Part shown: piece after piece, positions 37,453-46,470 of the stretch
Layout of the letters: the number at the start of each line of letters is the position of its first letter
Position numbering within the stretch: the stretch's first letter is position 1
NCBI RefSeq assembly: GCF_021405525.1
Contig: NZ_JAGQAG010000001.1
Coordinates: 2,914,001 to 2,978,000 of the forward strand
Direction of reading: 5' to 3'
DNA from: Ruegeria pomeroyi
Lineage (GTDB): Bacteria; Pseudomonadota; Alphaproteobacteria; Rhodobacterales; Rhodobacteraceae
DNA length: 64,000 nucleotides
The notes under the pieces: generated by a model
Databases searched by the model: none
What the model was told of the DNA's origin: nothing
Seen by the model: the letters and a program-made list of their open reading frames with translations, nothing else
Position numbers and translations under genes: made by a program

Positions 37453-37475
37453 GGCGGGCGGCTGTAGCCGCCCGC
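37453..37475 (-). terminator. Terminator of the integrase remnant
   Basis: GC-rich stem GCGGGCGGCT / AGCCGCCCGC, followed on the minus strand by a five-T tract, directly below the stop of the truncated integrase. Confidence 0.75.
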
Positions 37476-37482
37476 TAAACCC

Positions 37483-37617
37483 TCATATGTCTATCTTTTC
37501 AGCGATGCTCAGCGCGTCTTCCAGCTCGACGCCCAAGTATCGAACTGTGCTGTCCACCTTGGTGTGGCCGAGCAATAGCTGTACCGCACGCAGATTGCCG
37601 GTTTTCCGGTAGATCAG
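37483..37617 (-). pseudogene. 3' fragment of a tyrosine-type integrase
   Basis: About 44 C-terminal residues of a phage-type integrase remain (LIYRKTGNLRAVQLLLGHTK then VDSTVRYLGVE), including the HxxR-region histidine in LLGHT and the nucleophile Tyr in VRYLG. The upstream catalytic Arg-Lys part and the whole N-terminus are missing. At about 37617 the sequence switches in a different frame to the inside of an IS5-type transposase, so this is a deletion junction. Confidence 0.8.
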
Positions 37618-38116
37618 GGGTGAACTCGACCGCGCGGATGTTGGATGTGGCGGAGTCCATGGCCAGATGGACCTTGCGCCATTGGCACCATCCCTGAACG
37701 CCGTGCTTTCGGGCTTGCCACTCGCCATCGCCAAGGAACTTGATGCCGGTGCTGTCCATCAGCAGGTTCAGTGACCCACCGGTACGACGATAGGGTATCT
37801 GCACCGTTAGGGTCTACTGCCTGCGGCTCAAGGTCAATTAGTCCGGAACCGGCTATTCCAGACCTGCAAGGCGCAGAAGGCTGGCGACCATGCCGGCTGT
37901 ATACCGCTGCGGCAGCCTGAACAGCACCTTGATCGACAGACAGAACTGAACCGCGGCATCGGAGAAGCCCGGTGGGCGGCCGAGGCACCCCTCAAGCGGC
38001 GCGTGCCAGGGCATCTCCTTATCCAGCCAGATCAACAACGACCCGTGCTTGTGGAGTGTCGTGTTGTGGGTTGACCCGTTAGTGGTGCGGAAGCGCGCGG
38101 ACTCGGGCTTGCTCAT
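37617..38116 (-). pseudogene. Decayed IS5-family transposase fragment
   Basis: The frame from ATG 38116 reads MSKPESARFRTTNGS, LLIWLDKEMPWHAPLEG, FSDAAVQFCLSIKVLF, then NLLMDSTGIKFLGDGEWQAR and VHLAMDSAT, all typical of IS5-type transposases. Three in-frame stop codons interrupt it (37853-37855, 37838-37840 and 37814-37816) without any frameshift. The catalytic C-terminal half is missing beyond AVEFTP, where an integrase fragment begins. Clearly non-functional; inverted terminal repeats were not recognised. Confidence 0.85.
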
Positions 38117-38194
38117 GCCCCGTATAACCACATGGATTCGTGTTGTGGCTCCCTCATCGCGAGAGTTCCGAAACAACGCCGTTGACTCAGGGAC

Positions 38195-38851
38195 CTATTC
38201 CGCCGCGTTCTTCAGGGTTGCCAGCAGATTATAGAACTTTTCACCTTGAATTGCGACATGCCCGCGCAGCGCGTTGGCCGCCGCCTCGGAATCGCCCTTC
38301 TCAAGTGCATCCAGGATTGCCCTGTGTTCTTCCATCGACTGTGCCATACGACCCCGCAGCCGCAGTTGCTGGCGCCGGAACGGTTGCAGGCGCCGATGCA
38401 GGTTCCGGGTTTCGGTGGCAAGGAAACCGTTACCCGACTCGCGATAGATGATCTTGTGAAAACGCTCGTTCTCGACGTAATAGGAATCAGGGTCCAGCGC
38501 CTCGACGGCTATCTGACATTTGTCATTGGCGTCATGTAGGTCGGCCAGCGCCTCGTCTGATATGCGTTTCGCGGCAAGCCTGCCGCAAACTGCCTCGAAC
38601 TCTGCCATAACCTCGAACATCTCCATCAGTTCGACCGGACCAGGCTGACGCACAAAAGCGCCGCGCCGGGGCACTAGCTCGACCAGACCGGAACGTGCAA
38701 GCCTTTGTAATGCCTCTCTGAATGGAGTTCTGGAGACACCAAATTGCTCAGCCAACCTGACTTCGTCCAGCCGGTCTCCGTTCTGATACCGACCGTCGAA
38801 AATTCGCTCTTCGATCTCTTCGGCAATGATGTCTGCGCGGCGTTTGTCCAT
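38195..38851 (-). CDS. GntR-family regulator with FCD domain (MatR-like)
   Basis: A 218-residue FadR-subfamily repressor: N-terminal winged helix (DEVRLAEQFGVSRTPFREALQRLARSGLVELVPRRGAFV) and a C-terminal all-helical FCD ligand domain with the metal-binding Asp/His residues. It is divergent from the malonate TRAP transporter, and the shared intergenic region has a TTGTATACAA palindrome of the kind FadR-type proteins bind. By position it is the counterpart of MatR, which controls malonate use in rhizobia; the inducer is probably malonate or malonyl-CoA (inference). Confidence 0.85.
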   Translation of the reverse strand: MDKRRADIIAEEIEERIFDGRYQNGDRLDEVRLAEQFGVSRTPFREALQRLARSGLVELVPRRGAFVRQPGPVELMEMFEVMAEFEAVCGRLAAKRISDEALADLHDANDKCQIAVEALDPDSYYVENERFHKIIYRESGNGFLATETRNLHRRLQPFRRQQLRLRGRMAQSMEEHRAILDALEKGDSEAAANALRGHVAIQGEKFYNLLATLKNAAE

Positions 38852-38897
38852 TGTTTTGCATTAGCAAAGGAAGTTATGAAATTCAATATCTGAGTTA

Positions 38898-38907
38898 TTG
38901 TATACAA
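38898..38907. promoter_or_regulatory. Palindromic operator TTGTATACAA
   Basis: Perfect 10-bp palindrome in the divergent control region, centred about ten bases upstream of a TTGACT -35-like box (38913-38918). FCD-type GntR repressors typically recognise TTGTATACAA-like sites, so this is the likely operator of the malonate regulator. Confidence 0.7.
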
Positions 38908-38912
38908 AACAT

Positions 38913-38942
38913 TTGACTTGAAAAACACGAGATGGGTACCCT
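38913..38942 (+). promoter_or_regulatory. Candidate promoter of the malonate operon
   Basis: TTGACT (38913-38918) followed after 18 bases by the weak -10 TACCCT (38937-38942). A leader hairpin CCGGTAT-GTCCA-ATACCGG lies at 38953-38971, before the dctP ribosome site. Confidence 0.45.
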
Positions 38943-38990
38943 GAGGACATTCCCGGTATGTCCAATACCGGAACTCGCAGGGAGGACCAC

Positions 38991-39977
38991 ATGAAAACCA
39001 TTCTGAAATCCGCCGTAGCCGCCTTGGCGCTCACGTCAGTTGGCATCGCTGCAAACGCCACCGAATTGCGACTTTCGCACCAATGGTCGAACAAGGATAT
39101 CCGCCACCAGGTTGCCCAGATTGTCGCCGACGAAGTCGCCGCCGCCGGCGTCGGCCTGGAAATCAAGATCTTCGGCTCAAAGTCGCTCTTCAAACCACGA
39201 GAACAATACAAACCGCTGAGCCGCGGACAGCTCGACATGACCGTATTGCCGCTCAGTTATGCTGGGGGCCAGCAACCGGCCTATAACCTGACCCTGATGC
39301 CCGGTCTGGTTAAGAACCACGACCACGCAGCGCGCCTATCCAACTCAGCCTTCATGGAGGCGCTTGAGGCCAAGATGGCCGAGGATGACGTTATGGTTCT
39401 GGTGCATGGGTATCTGGCCGGCGGCTTTGCCGGCAAGGACAAGTGCATCACCAAGCCAGAAGATGTGGCCGGACTGCAAACACGCGCCGCCGGCAAGTCG
39501 TTCGAGCAGATGCTGGCCGGTGCCGGCGCCTCGATCGCATCGATGGCGTCCTCGGAAATCTATAACGCCATGCAGACCGGAGTTTTGCAGGCGGCCAACA
39601 CCTCGTCCTCCTCGTTTGTCAGCTACCGCATCTACGAGCAGGTCAGCTGCTACACCCCGGCAGGCGATGTTGCGCTGTGGTTCATGTACCAGCCGCTCTT
39701 GATGAACAAGAGTACCTTCGAGGGTCTCAACGGGGATCAGCAGGCCGCGCTTCTAGCCGCTTCGGCGAAGGCCGAAGCCTACTATCTGGAAGAGGCTAAG
39801 AAGCAGGACGCCGCCTCGACCAAAGTATTTGCCGACGCTGGTGTCGAAATCGCGCAGATGAGCGCCGAGGATTTCGAAGCGTGGCGCAAGCTGGCGATGG
39901 AAACCTCCTACAAGGCCTTCGTCGAAGAAGTTGCCGATGGACAGCAACTGCTGGACATGGCGCTGGCCGTCGATTGA
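38991..39977 (+). CDS. TRAP transporter substrate-binding protein (DctP family), probably malonate
   Basis: Periplasmic binding protein of 328 residues with a Sec signal peptide ending near residue 23 (ANA-TEL). The DctP fold is shown by LRLSHQWSNKDIRHQ, LTLMPGLVKNHDHA and AGLQTRAAGKSFEQMLAG; the Arg in the last segment usually binds the substrate carboxylate. The ATG at 38991 follows GGGAGG. Downstream come the two membrane subunits and malonyl-CoA enzymes, so malonate is the likeliest substrate (context inference). Confidence 0.88.
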   Translation: MKTILKSAVAALALTSVGIAANATELRLSHQWSNKDIRHQVAQIVADEVAAAGVGLEIKIFGSKSLFKPREQYKPLSRGQLDMTVLPLSYAGGQQPAYNLTLMPGLVKNHDHAARLSNSAFMEALEAKMAEDDVMVLVHGYLAGGFAGKDKCITKPEDVAGLQTRAAGKSFEQMLAGAGASIASMASSEIYNAMQTGVLQAANTSSSSFVSYRIYEQVSCYTPAGDVALWFMYQPLLMNKSTFEGLNGDQQAALLAASAKAEAYYLEEAKKQDAASTKVFADAGVEIAQMSAEDFEAWRKLAMETSYKAFVEEVADGQQLLDMALAVD

Positions 39978-40042
39978 CGCGCGCCGGGGCAGCTACTGAG
40001 CTGCCCCGGACTCGGTAACAAATCAAACCAAGGGAGGCGATC

Positions 40043-40594
40043 ATGGCCGGAGGGCATAGCTCTGCAGCAGTTGCGCATACCGGGAAGAACCCGTTCCTGA
40101 AAATCGTGGCTGCGGTGTCGACCTTTGCAGGATGGTGTTCCGCCGGGATGATCGTCGCCGCCGTTGCGATTACCTGCCAGATGATCGTGGTGCGCTTTGT
40201 GCTGAACGGATCAACGGTGTGGCAGACCGAGGCGGTCATCTATCTGGTCATCGCCGCGACGTTGGTAGGCTTGCCCTATGTCCAACGGCTGCGCGGACAT
40301 GTGAATGTCGACCTGATCCCGCTCTCGCTCGCGCCGCGACCCAGGTTCCTTATGGCGATCCTGACCTCGGCCCTGTCAATCGTGATCGTCGGCGTCATGT
40401 TGGTCTACGGCTACGAATACTGGCACTTTGCCTGGGAACGTGGCTGGCGCTCAGACACTGTCTGGGGTGTGCGCCTTTGGATTCCCTATCTCGCCATCCC
40501 CGTTGGTTTTGGACTGCTTCTGCTGCAACTCATCGCAGACCTGATCGCCGTGCTGACCGGCGTCGACAAGCCATTTGGCCTGGAGGACATCTGA
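40043..40594 (+). CDS. TRAP transporter small membrane subunit (DctQ family)
   Basis: A 183-residue protein with four membrane segments, matching the DctQ subunit that links the binding protein to DctM. Typical elements are TEAVIYLVIAATLVGLPYVQRLRGHVNVDL. An AGGGAGG site lies upstream of the ATG. Its stop shares one base with the dctM start. Confidence 0.9.
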   Translation: MAGGHSSAAVAHTGKNPFLKIVAAVSTFAGWCSAGMIVAAVAITCQMIVVRFVLNGSTVWQTEAVIYLVIAATLVGLPYVQRLRGHVNVDLIPLSLAPRPRFLMAILTSALSIVIVGVMLVYGYEYWHFAWERGWRSDTVWGVRLWIPYLAIPVGFGLLLLQLIADLIAVLTGVDKPFGLEDI

Positions 40595-41910
40595 TGGATC
40601 CGCTGCTGCTTGGAGGGATTGTAGCGATTGCGACAATCCTGGTTCTCTTCTCCGGTGTCTCCGTGGCGATTGGCTTGCTGATCGTTTCCGCCGGGTTCCT
40701 TATCATCTTCGATGGGCCACGATCGCTTGAATTGATGCCGGAGATCCTGTTTGGCAAGCTCGACAATTTCGCGCTGCTGTCGATCCCGATGTTCATCATC
40801 ATGGGGGCATCGATTGCCTCCACCCGGGCCGGGGCGGACCTTTACGAGGCGCTCGATCGCTGGCTGACCCGCATTCCGGGCGGGCTTGTCATTTCCAATC
40901 TCGGGGCCTGTGCGCTGTTTGCCGCGATGTCGGGGTCGAGTCCTGCGACCTGCGCGGCCATAGGCAAGATGGGCATCCCCGAGATGCGCAAGCGCGGCTA
41001 CCCCGACGGAGTTGCCGCGGGCTCGATTGCAGCAGGGGGCACCCTGGGTATCCTGATCCCGCCTTCGGTCACCATGATCGTCTACGGTATCGCCACCGAA
41101 ACCTCGATCGGCCGCCTGTTTCTGGCCGGTGTGATCCCGGGGCTGATGTTGGTTGGGCTTTTCATGGCCTGGTCGCTCTACTCGACCTGGCGCTCCGGCG
41201 ATACGGCCCGGTTGGGATCAGGCAGCTATACATGGGCCGAACGGTTCGAGATACTGCCGCGGGTGCTGCCCTTTCTGGGCATCATCCTGGGGGTGCTTTA
41301 TGCCATGTATGGCGGCATCGCGACGCCTTCCGAGACTGCGGCTGTGGGGGCTCTGCTCTGCCTGCTGATCGCGATGATCATCTACAAGCTCTGGCATCCA
41401 AGAGCGCTCTGGATCGTGCTGCGTGACAGCACCAAGGAAAGCGTGATGATCCTGTTCATCATCGCGGCGGCCGGGGTGTTTTCCTACATGCTGTCCTCGC
41501 TGTTCATCACCCAGTCGATTGCGGAGTGGATCGGCACGCTGGACGTCAATCGCTGGGTGCTGATGGGCGCGGTCAATGTGTTCCTGTTGATTGCAGGCTT
41601 CTTTCTGCCGCCAGTGGCCGTGATCCTGATGGCGGCACCGATCCTGTTGCCGATCATCACGACCGCTGGATTTGATCCGATCTGGTTCGCCGTAGTTCTG
41701 ACAATCAATATGGAGATCGGCCTGATTTCGCCGCCGGTGGGCCTGAATCTCTATGTGATCAACGGTATCGCACCAGATATCTCGCTCAAAACCATCCTTA
41801 CCGGGTCTCTGCCCTTTGTGGCCTGCATGGTGGTCGCGATTATCCTGCTGTGTCTTTTCCCAGGCCTCGCGACATGGCTCCCCAATGCTGTCATGGGAAC
41901 CGCTGTATGA
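40594..41910 (+). CDS. TRAP transporter large permease subunit (DctM family)
   Basis: A 438-residue sodium-coupled permease with about eleven to twelve membrane segments and DctM signatures: LLSIPMFIIMGASIA, MSGSSPATCAAIGKMGIPEM, SIAAGGTLGILIPPSVTMIVYG and NMEIGLISPPVGLNLYV. The ATG at 40594 (MDPLLLGGI) was chosen; the frame stays open into dctQ but has no similarity there. The stop overlaps the decarboxylase start by four bases. Confidence 0.93.
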   Translation: MDPLLLGGIVAIATILVLFSGVSVAIGLLIVSAGFLIIFDGPRSLELMPEILFGKLDNFALLSIPMFIIMGASIASTRAGADLYEALDRWLTRIPGGLVISNLGACALFAAMSGSSPATCAAIGKMGIPEMRKRGYPDGVAAGSIAAGGTLGILIPPSVTMIVYGIATETSIGRLFLAGVIPGLMLVGLFMAWSLYSTWRSGDTARLGSGSYTWAERFEILPRVLPFLGIILGVLYAMYGGIATPSETAAVGALLCLLIAMIIYKLWHPRALWIVLRDSTKESVMILFIIAAAGVFSYMLSSLFITQSIAEWIGTLDVNRWVLMGAVNVFLLIAGFFLPPVAVILMAAPILLPIITTAGFDPIWFAVVLTINMEIGLISPPVGLNLYVINGIAPDISLKTILTGSLPFVACMVVAIILLCLFPGLATWLPNAVMGTAV

Positions 41911-43166
41911 CTTTGCTTGCCGATCTCCTCTCGACGGTGTTCGAGCGGCGTTATCGCCGGCAAACGCCGGGAACGCATAAGGATGGGCGCCCGCTGATCG
42001 AAATGGCCTCGGCCCTGGTCGGCTCCACGGGCGAGACCTCGGGACTGGCGCTGGCCGAAGAAATCCTGTCGCGCTTTGCCGATCTGGATGATACCGCGAA
42101 ACTGGCCTTCTTTCGCGATGTCGCCACCTCGATGAACATCAATCCAGCAACCTTGCGCGAAACTCTGGATGCATATGAGCAGACCCCGTCCAAAGCAACC
42201 TATCGCGCCTTTGCCGAAGCCGCCGAACCGGCACGACAGGAGTTGGTGCGTCGACTGAACAGTGTGCCCGGCGCAACCGGTGCCTTGGTCAAGATGCGGG
42301 CAGACCTGCTGCGGCTGGGAGGTGACGAGCCGGAATTGCAGGCGCTGGACCTGGATTTCCGCCACCTGTTCGCCTCGTGGTTCAATCGCGGCTTTCTTGT
42401 CCTGCGGCCCATCAGTTGGGAAAGCCCGGCACATATCCTGGAAAAGATCATCGTCTATGAGGCAGTGCATGCCATCGACAGCTGGGACGATCTGCGCCGC
42501 AGGCTTGAACCGGCCGACCGCCGATGCTTTGCGTTCTTTCATCCTGCGATGCCCGACGAACCGTTGATTTTCGTCGAGGTCGCGTTGACCAAAGGCATAC
42601 CGGGGTCGATCCAGGGATTGCTGGCCGAGGACCGCGCCACATTGCCAGCCCAGGCCGCGGATACGGCAGTGTTCTACTCTATCTCGAACTGCCAGGCGGG
42701 GTTGGCCAGCATCTCTTTTGGCAATTCGCTTATCAAGCAGGTCGCCTCGGACCTTGCGACCGAGCTGTCCGGGCTGAAAACCTTCGTCACCCTGTCGCCC
42801 ATTCCCGGCCTTTCCCATTGGCTGACGCAGGAGGGTACGAGCTGGGATGCTGGCAACCCCGAGATGATGCGAAAACTGGCCGCGCATTACCTGCTGAATG
42901 CAAAATCGCGCGGGAACCTGCCGTTCGATCCGGTTGCGCGGTTTCATCTGGGTAACGGTGCAATTGTTCATGCGGTACATGCTGATGCCGATACGTCGGA
43001 CAAGGGCCGCGCGCAATCAGGCGGCGCCATGGTCAACTATCTTTATGATCTCAAACGTGTCGCCCAGAACCACGAGAAATTCGCAGCAACGCGTCAAATC
43101 GCTGCCACCCCCGATGTCCAGTCACTGGCAGAGTCCGCGGTACTTTCCATGACCGAAGAAAGGTAA
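41907..43166 (+). CDS. Malonyl-CoA decarboxylase
   Basis: Converts malonyl-CoA to acetyl-CoA and CO2. The 419-residue protein has the helical N-terminal domain and the C-terminal GNAT-like catalytic domain with DLRRRLEPADRRCFAFFHPAMPDEPLIFVEVALTKG and FYSISNCQAGLASISFGN. The catalytic Ser/His pair of the family is consistent with SNCQAGL and the later PIPGLSHWL (assignment by resemblance). The start overlaps dctM (ATGA). This is the rhizobial matA equivalent. Confidence 0.92.
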   Translation: MTLLADLLSTVFERRYRRQTPGTHKDGRPLIEMASALVGSTGETSGLALAEEILSRFADLDDTAKLAFFRDVATSMNINPATLRETLDAYEQTPSKATYRAFAEAAEPARQELVRRLNSVPGATGALVKMRADLLRLGGDEPELQALDLDFRHLFASWFNRGFLVLRPISWESPAHILEKIIVYEAVHAIDSWDDLRRRLEPADRRCFAFFHPAMPDEPLIFVEVALTKGIPGSIQGLLAEDRATLPAQAADTAVFYSISNCQAGLASISFGNSLIKQVASDLATELSGLKTFVTLSPIPGLSHWLTQEGTSWDAGNPEMMRKLAAHYLLNAKSRGNLPFDPVARFHLGNGAIVHAVHADADTSDKGRAQSGGAMVNYLYDLKRVAQNHEKFAATRQIAATPDVQSLAESAVLSMTEER

Positions 43167-43169
43167 CAC

Positions 43170-44684
43170 ATGGCCAATCCTCTCTATGACGGTCTGTTCG
43201 GTGCTCATGCTGGGAAGACCCTGCCGTTTCTGCATCTTCAGGACGGGCAGGTGATCACCTATCACGAATTTCTGACCATGGCCGCGCGGTTCGCCAACGC
43301 TATGGCCAGGCTTGGACTTCAGCCCGGCGACCGTGTTGCCGTACAGGTCGAGAAATCGCCAGAAGCTCTGGCGATTTACGCCGCCTGCGCACAGGCCGGT
43401 CTTGTGTTTCTTCCGCTGAACACCGCCTATACCGTGGATGAGCTGAGCTACTTCATTGAAGACAGCGGTGCTTCCCTCATCGTCTGCGATGGCGGTAACG
43501 CGGTACCGCTTGGCGACCTTGCAACCAAGCTGGGGGCCAAATGCGAGACTCTGAACGCAGACGGCAGTGGCACGCTAAAAGATCTCGCGCGCGACTTACC
43601 GGATGTTTTTGCCACCGTTGACCGGGGTGGTGACGACTTGGCTGCCTTTCTCTACACCTCCGGAACGACGGGACGGTCAAAAGGGGCCATGCTGACGCAG
43701 AACAACCTGTTGTCCAACGCTCGGACCCTGGTCGGGGAATGGCAATTTACGGCGGATGATGTACTGCTGCATGCGCTGCCCATCTTTCACACACACGGTC
43801 TGTTTGTGGCAACGAATGTGACCCTTGCCGCAGGCGGCAGCATGTTCTTTCTTCCGAAATTCGATCTCGACCAGATCATCGAACGCTTGCCCGATGCGAC
43901 GACGATGATGGGCGTGCCCACCTTCTATACCCGCCTCCTGGGCGATGATCGATTTACCCGCGAACTCGCCGCCCATATGCGCCTTTTCGTGTCGGGCTCT
44001 GCCCCGCTGCTGGCAGAAACTCATATACAGTTCGAAAAACTGACCGGTCACCGCATCCTCGAACGTTACGGGATGACCGAAACCAACATGAACACCTCGA
44101 ACCCCTATGACGGGGAACGTCGCGCGGGAACGGTTGGCTTTCCCCTGCCGGGTGTCGAACTCAAGATCACCGATCCGGAAAGCGGCGACAGCCTGCCTAC
44201 AGGCGAGGTGGGACAGATCGAGGTCCGCGGCCCGAACGTGTTCAAGGGCTATTGGCAGATGCCCGACAAGACAGCGGCAGAGCTGCGCCAGAACGGGTTC
44301 TTCATCACTGGGGATCTGGGCAGGATCGACACAGAAGGCTACGTCCATATTGTAGGGCGCAACAAGGACCTCATCATCTCGGGCGGTTATAACATCTACC
44401 CCAAGGAAATCGAACTGGTCCTTGACGATCAGCCGGGCGTTCTGGAAAGCGCGGTGATCGGTGTGCCGCACCCCGATTTTGGCGAAACCGTGGTGGGCGT
44501 GGTCGTTCCCGAACCCGGAACCACACCCGATACCGAGGCGCTCATGGATGTGGTTCGGCACTCACTGGCACGGTTCAAACATCCGCGCAAGATTGTGATA
44601 CTTGACGAACTGCCCCGCAACACGATGGGAAAGGTCCAGAAAAACGCTCTGCGAGAAAAGTATGACGGGCTATTTGCACCCTAA
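43170..44684 (+). CDS. matB: Malonyl-CoA synthetase (MatB-like)
   Basis: AMP-forming ligase making malonyl-CoA from malonate, ATP and CoA. The 504-residue ANL enzyme has the P-loop FLYTSGTTGRSKGAML, the ERYGMTETNMNTSNPYDGERRAGTVG block characteristic of malonyl-CoA synthetases, and the C-terminal GRNKDLIISGGYNIYPKEIE hinge and KVQKNALREKY catalytic lysine. It is three bases downstream of the decarboxylase and completes malonate to acetyl-CoA. Confidence 0.93.
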   Translation: MANPLYDGLFGAHAGKTLPFLHLQDGQVITYHEFLTMAARFANAMARLGLQPGDRVAVQVEKSPEALAIYAACAQAGLVFLPLNTAYTVDELSYFIEDSGASLIVCDGGNAVPLGDLATKLGAKCETLNADGSGTLKDLARDLPDVFATVDRGGDDLAAFLYTSGTTGRSKGAMLTQNNLLSNARTLVGEWQFTADDVLLHALPIFHTHGLFVATNVTLAAGGSMFFLPKFDLDQIIERLPDATTMMGVPTFYTRLLGDDRFTRELAAHMRLFVSGSAPLLAETHIQFEKLTGHRILERYGMTETNMNTSNPYDGERRAGTVGFPLPGVELKITDPESGDSLPTGEVGQIEVRGPNVFKGYWQMPDKTAAELRQNGFFITGDLGRIDTEGYVHIVGRNKDLIISGGYNIYPKEIELVLDDQPGVLESAVIGVPHPDFGETVVGVVVPEPGTTPDTEALMDVVRHSLARFKHPRKIVILDELPRNTMGKVQKNALREKYDGLFAP

Positions 44685-45365
44685 TCACACCGCTGCGGTC
44701 GATGCCCCCTCCTCGCCTTCTCCAGCTACGGCGCTTTCGCTTGCCCCGGCAATCGCCAGCCCTCCGACATGTGCCAGCAGATCGACAACCTGATCGACGC
44801 CAGTGCGATGACGCAGGGCGGTAAATACAAAGGGCCTGTCCTTGCGCATCCTGCGTGCATCCCGCTCCATCACCTCCAGCGACGCACCCACATGCGGGGC
44901 CAGATCGGTCTTGTTGATGATCAGGATATCGGATTTCGTGATCGCCGGCCCGCCCTTGCGGGGGATCTCCTCGCCGGCCGCGACGTCGATCACGTAGAGC
45001 GTCACATCCGCCAGTTCCGGGCTGAAAGTGGCCGACAGATTGTCGCCACCACTTTCGATAAGGACGATATCCAGGTCGGGATGGCGTGCGCAAAGCTCGG
45101 CCACGGCGGCTAGGTTGATCGAGGCATCCTCGCGGATCGCGGTATGCGGGCAGCCGCCGGTCTCAACCCCGATGATCCTGTCCTGTGGCAGGATCTGCAT
45201 CCGCATCAGGGCCTCGGCATCCTCTTGCGTATAGATGTCATTGGTGATGACACCGACGGAACAGACATCGCGCAGGGCCTCGGCCAAGGCGGCGGTCAGG
45301 GTGGTCTTGCCCGCACCGACAGGTCCGCCGATGCCCACGCGCAGGGGGCCATTCATGCTGCTCAT
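44685..45365 (-). CDS. ureG: Urease accessory GTPase UreG
   Basis: GTPase that powers nickel delivery to urease with UreD, UreF and UreE. The P-loop [12 protein letters not shown] starts at residue 11; further motifs are [30 protein letters not shown] (metal-binding CPH) and NKTDLA. The 226-residue chain has an Ala/Glu-rich tail beyond the usual end. The gene abuts the convergent matB stop with no gap and overlaps ureF by four bases. Confidence 0.96.
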   Translation of the reverse strand: MSSMNGPLRVGIGGPVGAGKTTLTAALAEALRDVCSVGVITNDIYTQEDAEALMRMQILPQDRIIGVETGGCPHTAIREDASINLAAVAELCARHPDLDIVLIESGGDNLSATFSPELADVTLYVIDVAAGEEIPRKGGPAITKSDILIINKTDLAPHVGASLEVMERDARRMRKDRPFVFTALRHRTGVDQVVDLLAHVGGLAIAGASESAVAGEGEEGASTAAV

Positions 45366-46015
45366 GTTCGAAAAATCCTTGAATACTGGGTTTCGTGTTT
45401 CATCGACGCGATATCGGCCAGGAACGCGGTCGAACTCAGATCGTCCAGCCCAGCCGCAAGCGCCTGTTCCGCCAGCCGCGCGCAGAGTGGTGTCAGCTCA
45501 CGGATCAACCGCTGCGCCTCTGTCTGGCCCAGGGGCACAAGGCGGGTGGCGCAGGCGACCAGATTGCTCATGAAAGCCTGAAGGAAAACCTGCGTCGTCA
45601 GCAAGAGCGGCAGATCCTGCAAGCGCGCCGCATGGCCCACCGCGACCGGATAAGCAAGTCCGCCCAACTCGAAGCCCCAGACATCGCCGGTCACGGACCC
45701 AAAGGCCTGCCCCAGAAGGTGGGTTTCCATTACCCGTTCGGACGAGGCGCAAAAGGCCCGCGCGGTGGCGTCGGTACCCGCCAGTGCGCCTGCATCCCCC
45801 GCCCGATGGGCCGCGACAAGAAACAGCGCATCGTTCCAGCCCGCCCCGTGTTCCAGCACATCCGCGATCCAGGCGCCGGTGTCTTGCACGGTTGTGACCG
45901 CACCCGCGTCGATCGCTGCCTCCAGCCCGTGGGAATAGGCGAACCCCCCCACCGGGTAGGCCGGGGACAACCATTGGGTCAGCGTCAGAACAGCGGTGTC
46001 AGTGGGCGTGGCCAT
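45362..46015 (-). CDS. ureF: Urease accessory protein UreF
   Basis: Helical protein that forms the UreDFG nickel-loading complex. The 217-residue sequence has [21 protein letters not shown], the conserved N-terminal signature, and a fully helical remainder. The ATG at 46013-46015 was chosen; it overlaps the ureE end by 17 bases. Starts upstream only add a low-complexity MATAGP stretch. Confidence 0.93.
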   Translation of the reverse strand: MATPTDTAVLTLTQWLSPAYPVGGFAYSHGLEAAIDAGAVTTVQDTGAWIADVLEHGAGWNDALFLVAAHRAGDAGALAGTDATARAFCASSERVMETHLLGQAFGSVTGDVWGFELGGLAYPVAVGHAARLQDLPLLLTTQVFLQAFMSNLVACATRLVPLGQTEAQRLIRELTPLCARLAEQALAAGLDDLSSTAFLADIASMKHETQYSRIFRT

Positions 46016-46451
46016 GGGTCCTGCCGTGGCCATAGGCCCCGCCTTCCGGGGTAAAGGGTTCGACAACCTCGCGCAGCTCGGCCCCCAGCTTCAACAACAT
46101 GTCGCGCAGGACATGATCGCGCTGGATCAGCAGGCGGGTCGGCTCGATCTGGCAGGGCGTATGCCGGTTCCCGATATGCCAGGCCAGTTGCAACAGGTTG
46201 TCGCCGCCAACCTCGAGCAGTTCTTCGGGGGCCGCGACGATCTCGACCTCGCGCCCGTCCTCCAGCACCAGCACGCCACCATGGTCGAGCGAGCGGGTCT
46301 GCGCCAGATCGACCAGAAAGGTCTCTCCCGCATCCGTGGCCAGCATCTTGCGGCGCAGAAAGCGGCCGTCATAGTCCAGCGAAACCTGGGCGCAAGCCGG
46401 CGCATGAGGGTGATCGCGGTAGATGCGGGCGGTCTTTATCGCGGTGCTCAT
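45999..46451 (-). CDS. ureE: Urease nickel metallochaperone UreE
   Basis: Nickel-binding dimeric chaperone of 150 residues. The N-terminal peptide-binding domain is followed by the metal domain with AWHIGNRHTPCQIE (conserved Ni-ligand His) and a His-containing tail [10 protein letters not shown] for nickel storage. It lies between ureC and ureF. Confidence 0.93.
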   Translation of the reverse strand: MSTAIKTARIYRDHPHAPACAQVSLDYDGRFLRRKMLATDAGETFLVDLAQTRSLDHGGVLVLEDGREVEIVAAPEELLEVGGDNLLQLAWHIGNRHTPCQIEPTRLLIQRDHVLRDMLLKLGAELREVVEPFTPEGGAYGHGRTHGHAH

Positions 46452-46470
46452 CGGGGGTCTCCTTGCGGGC

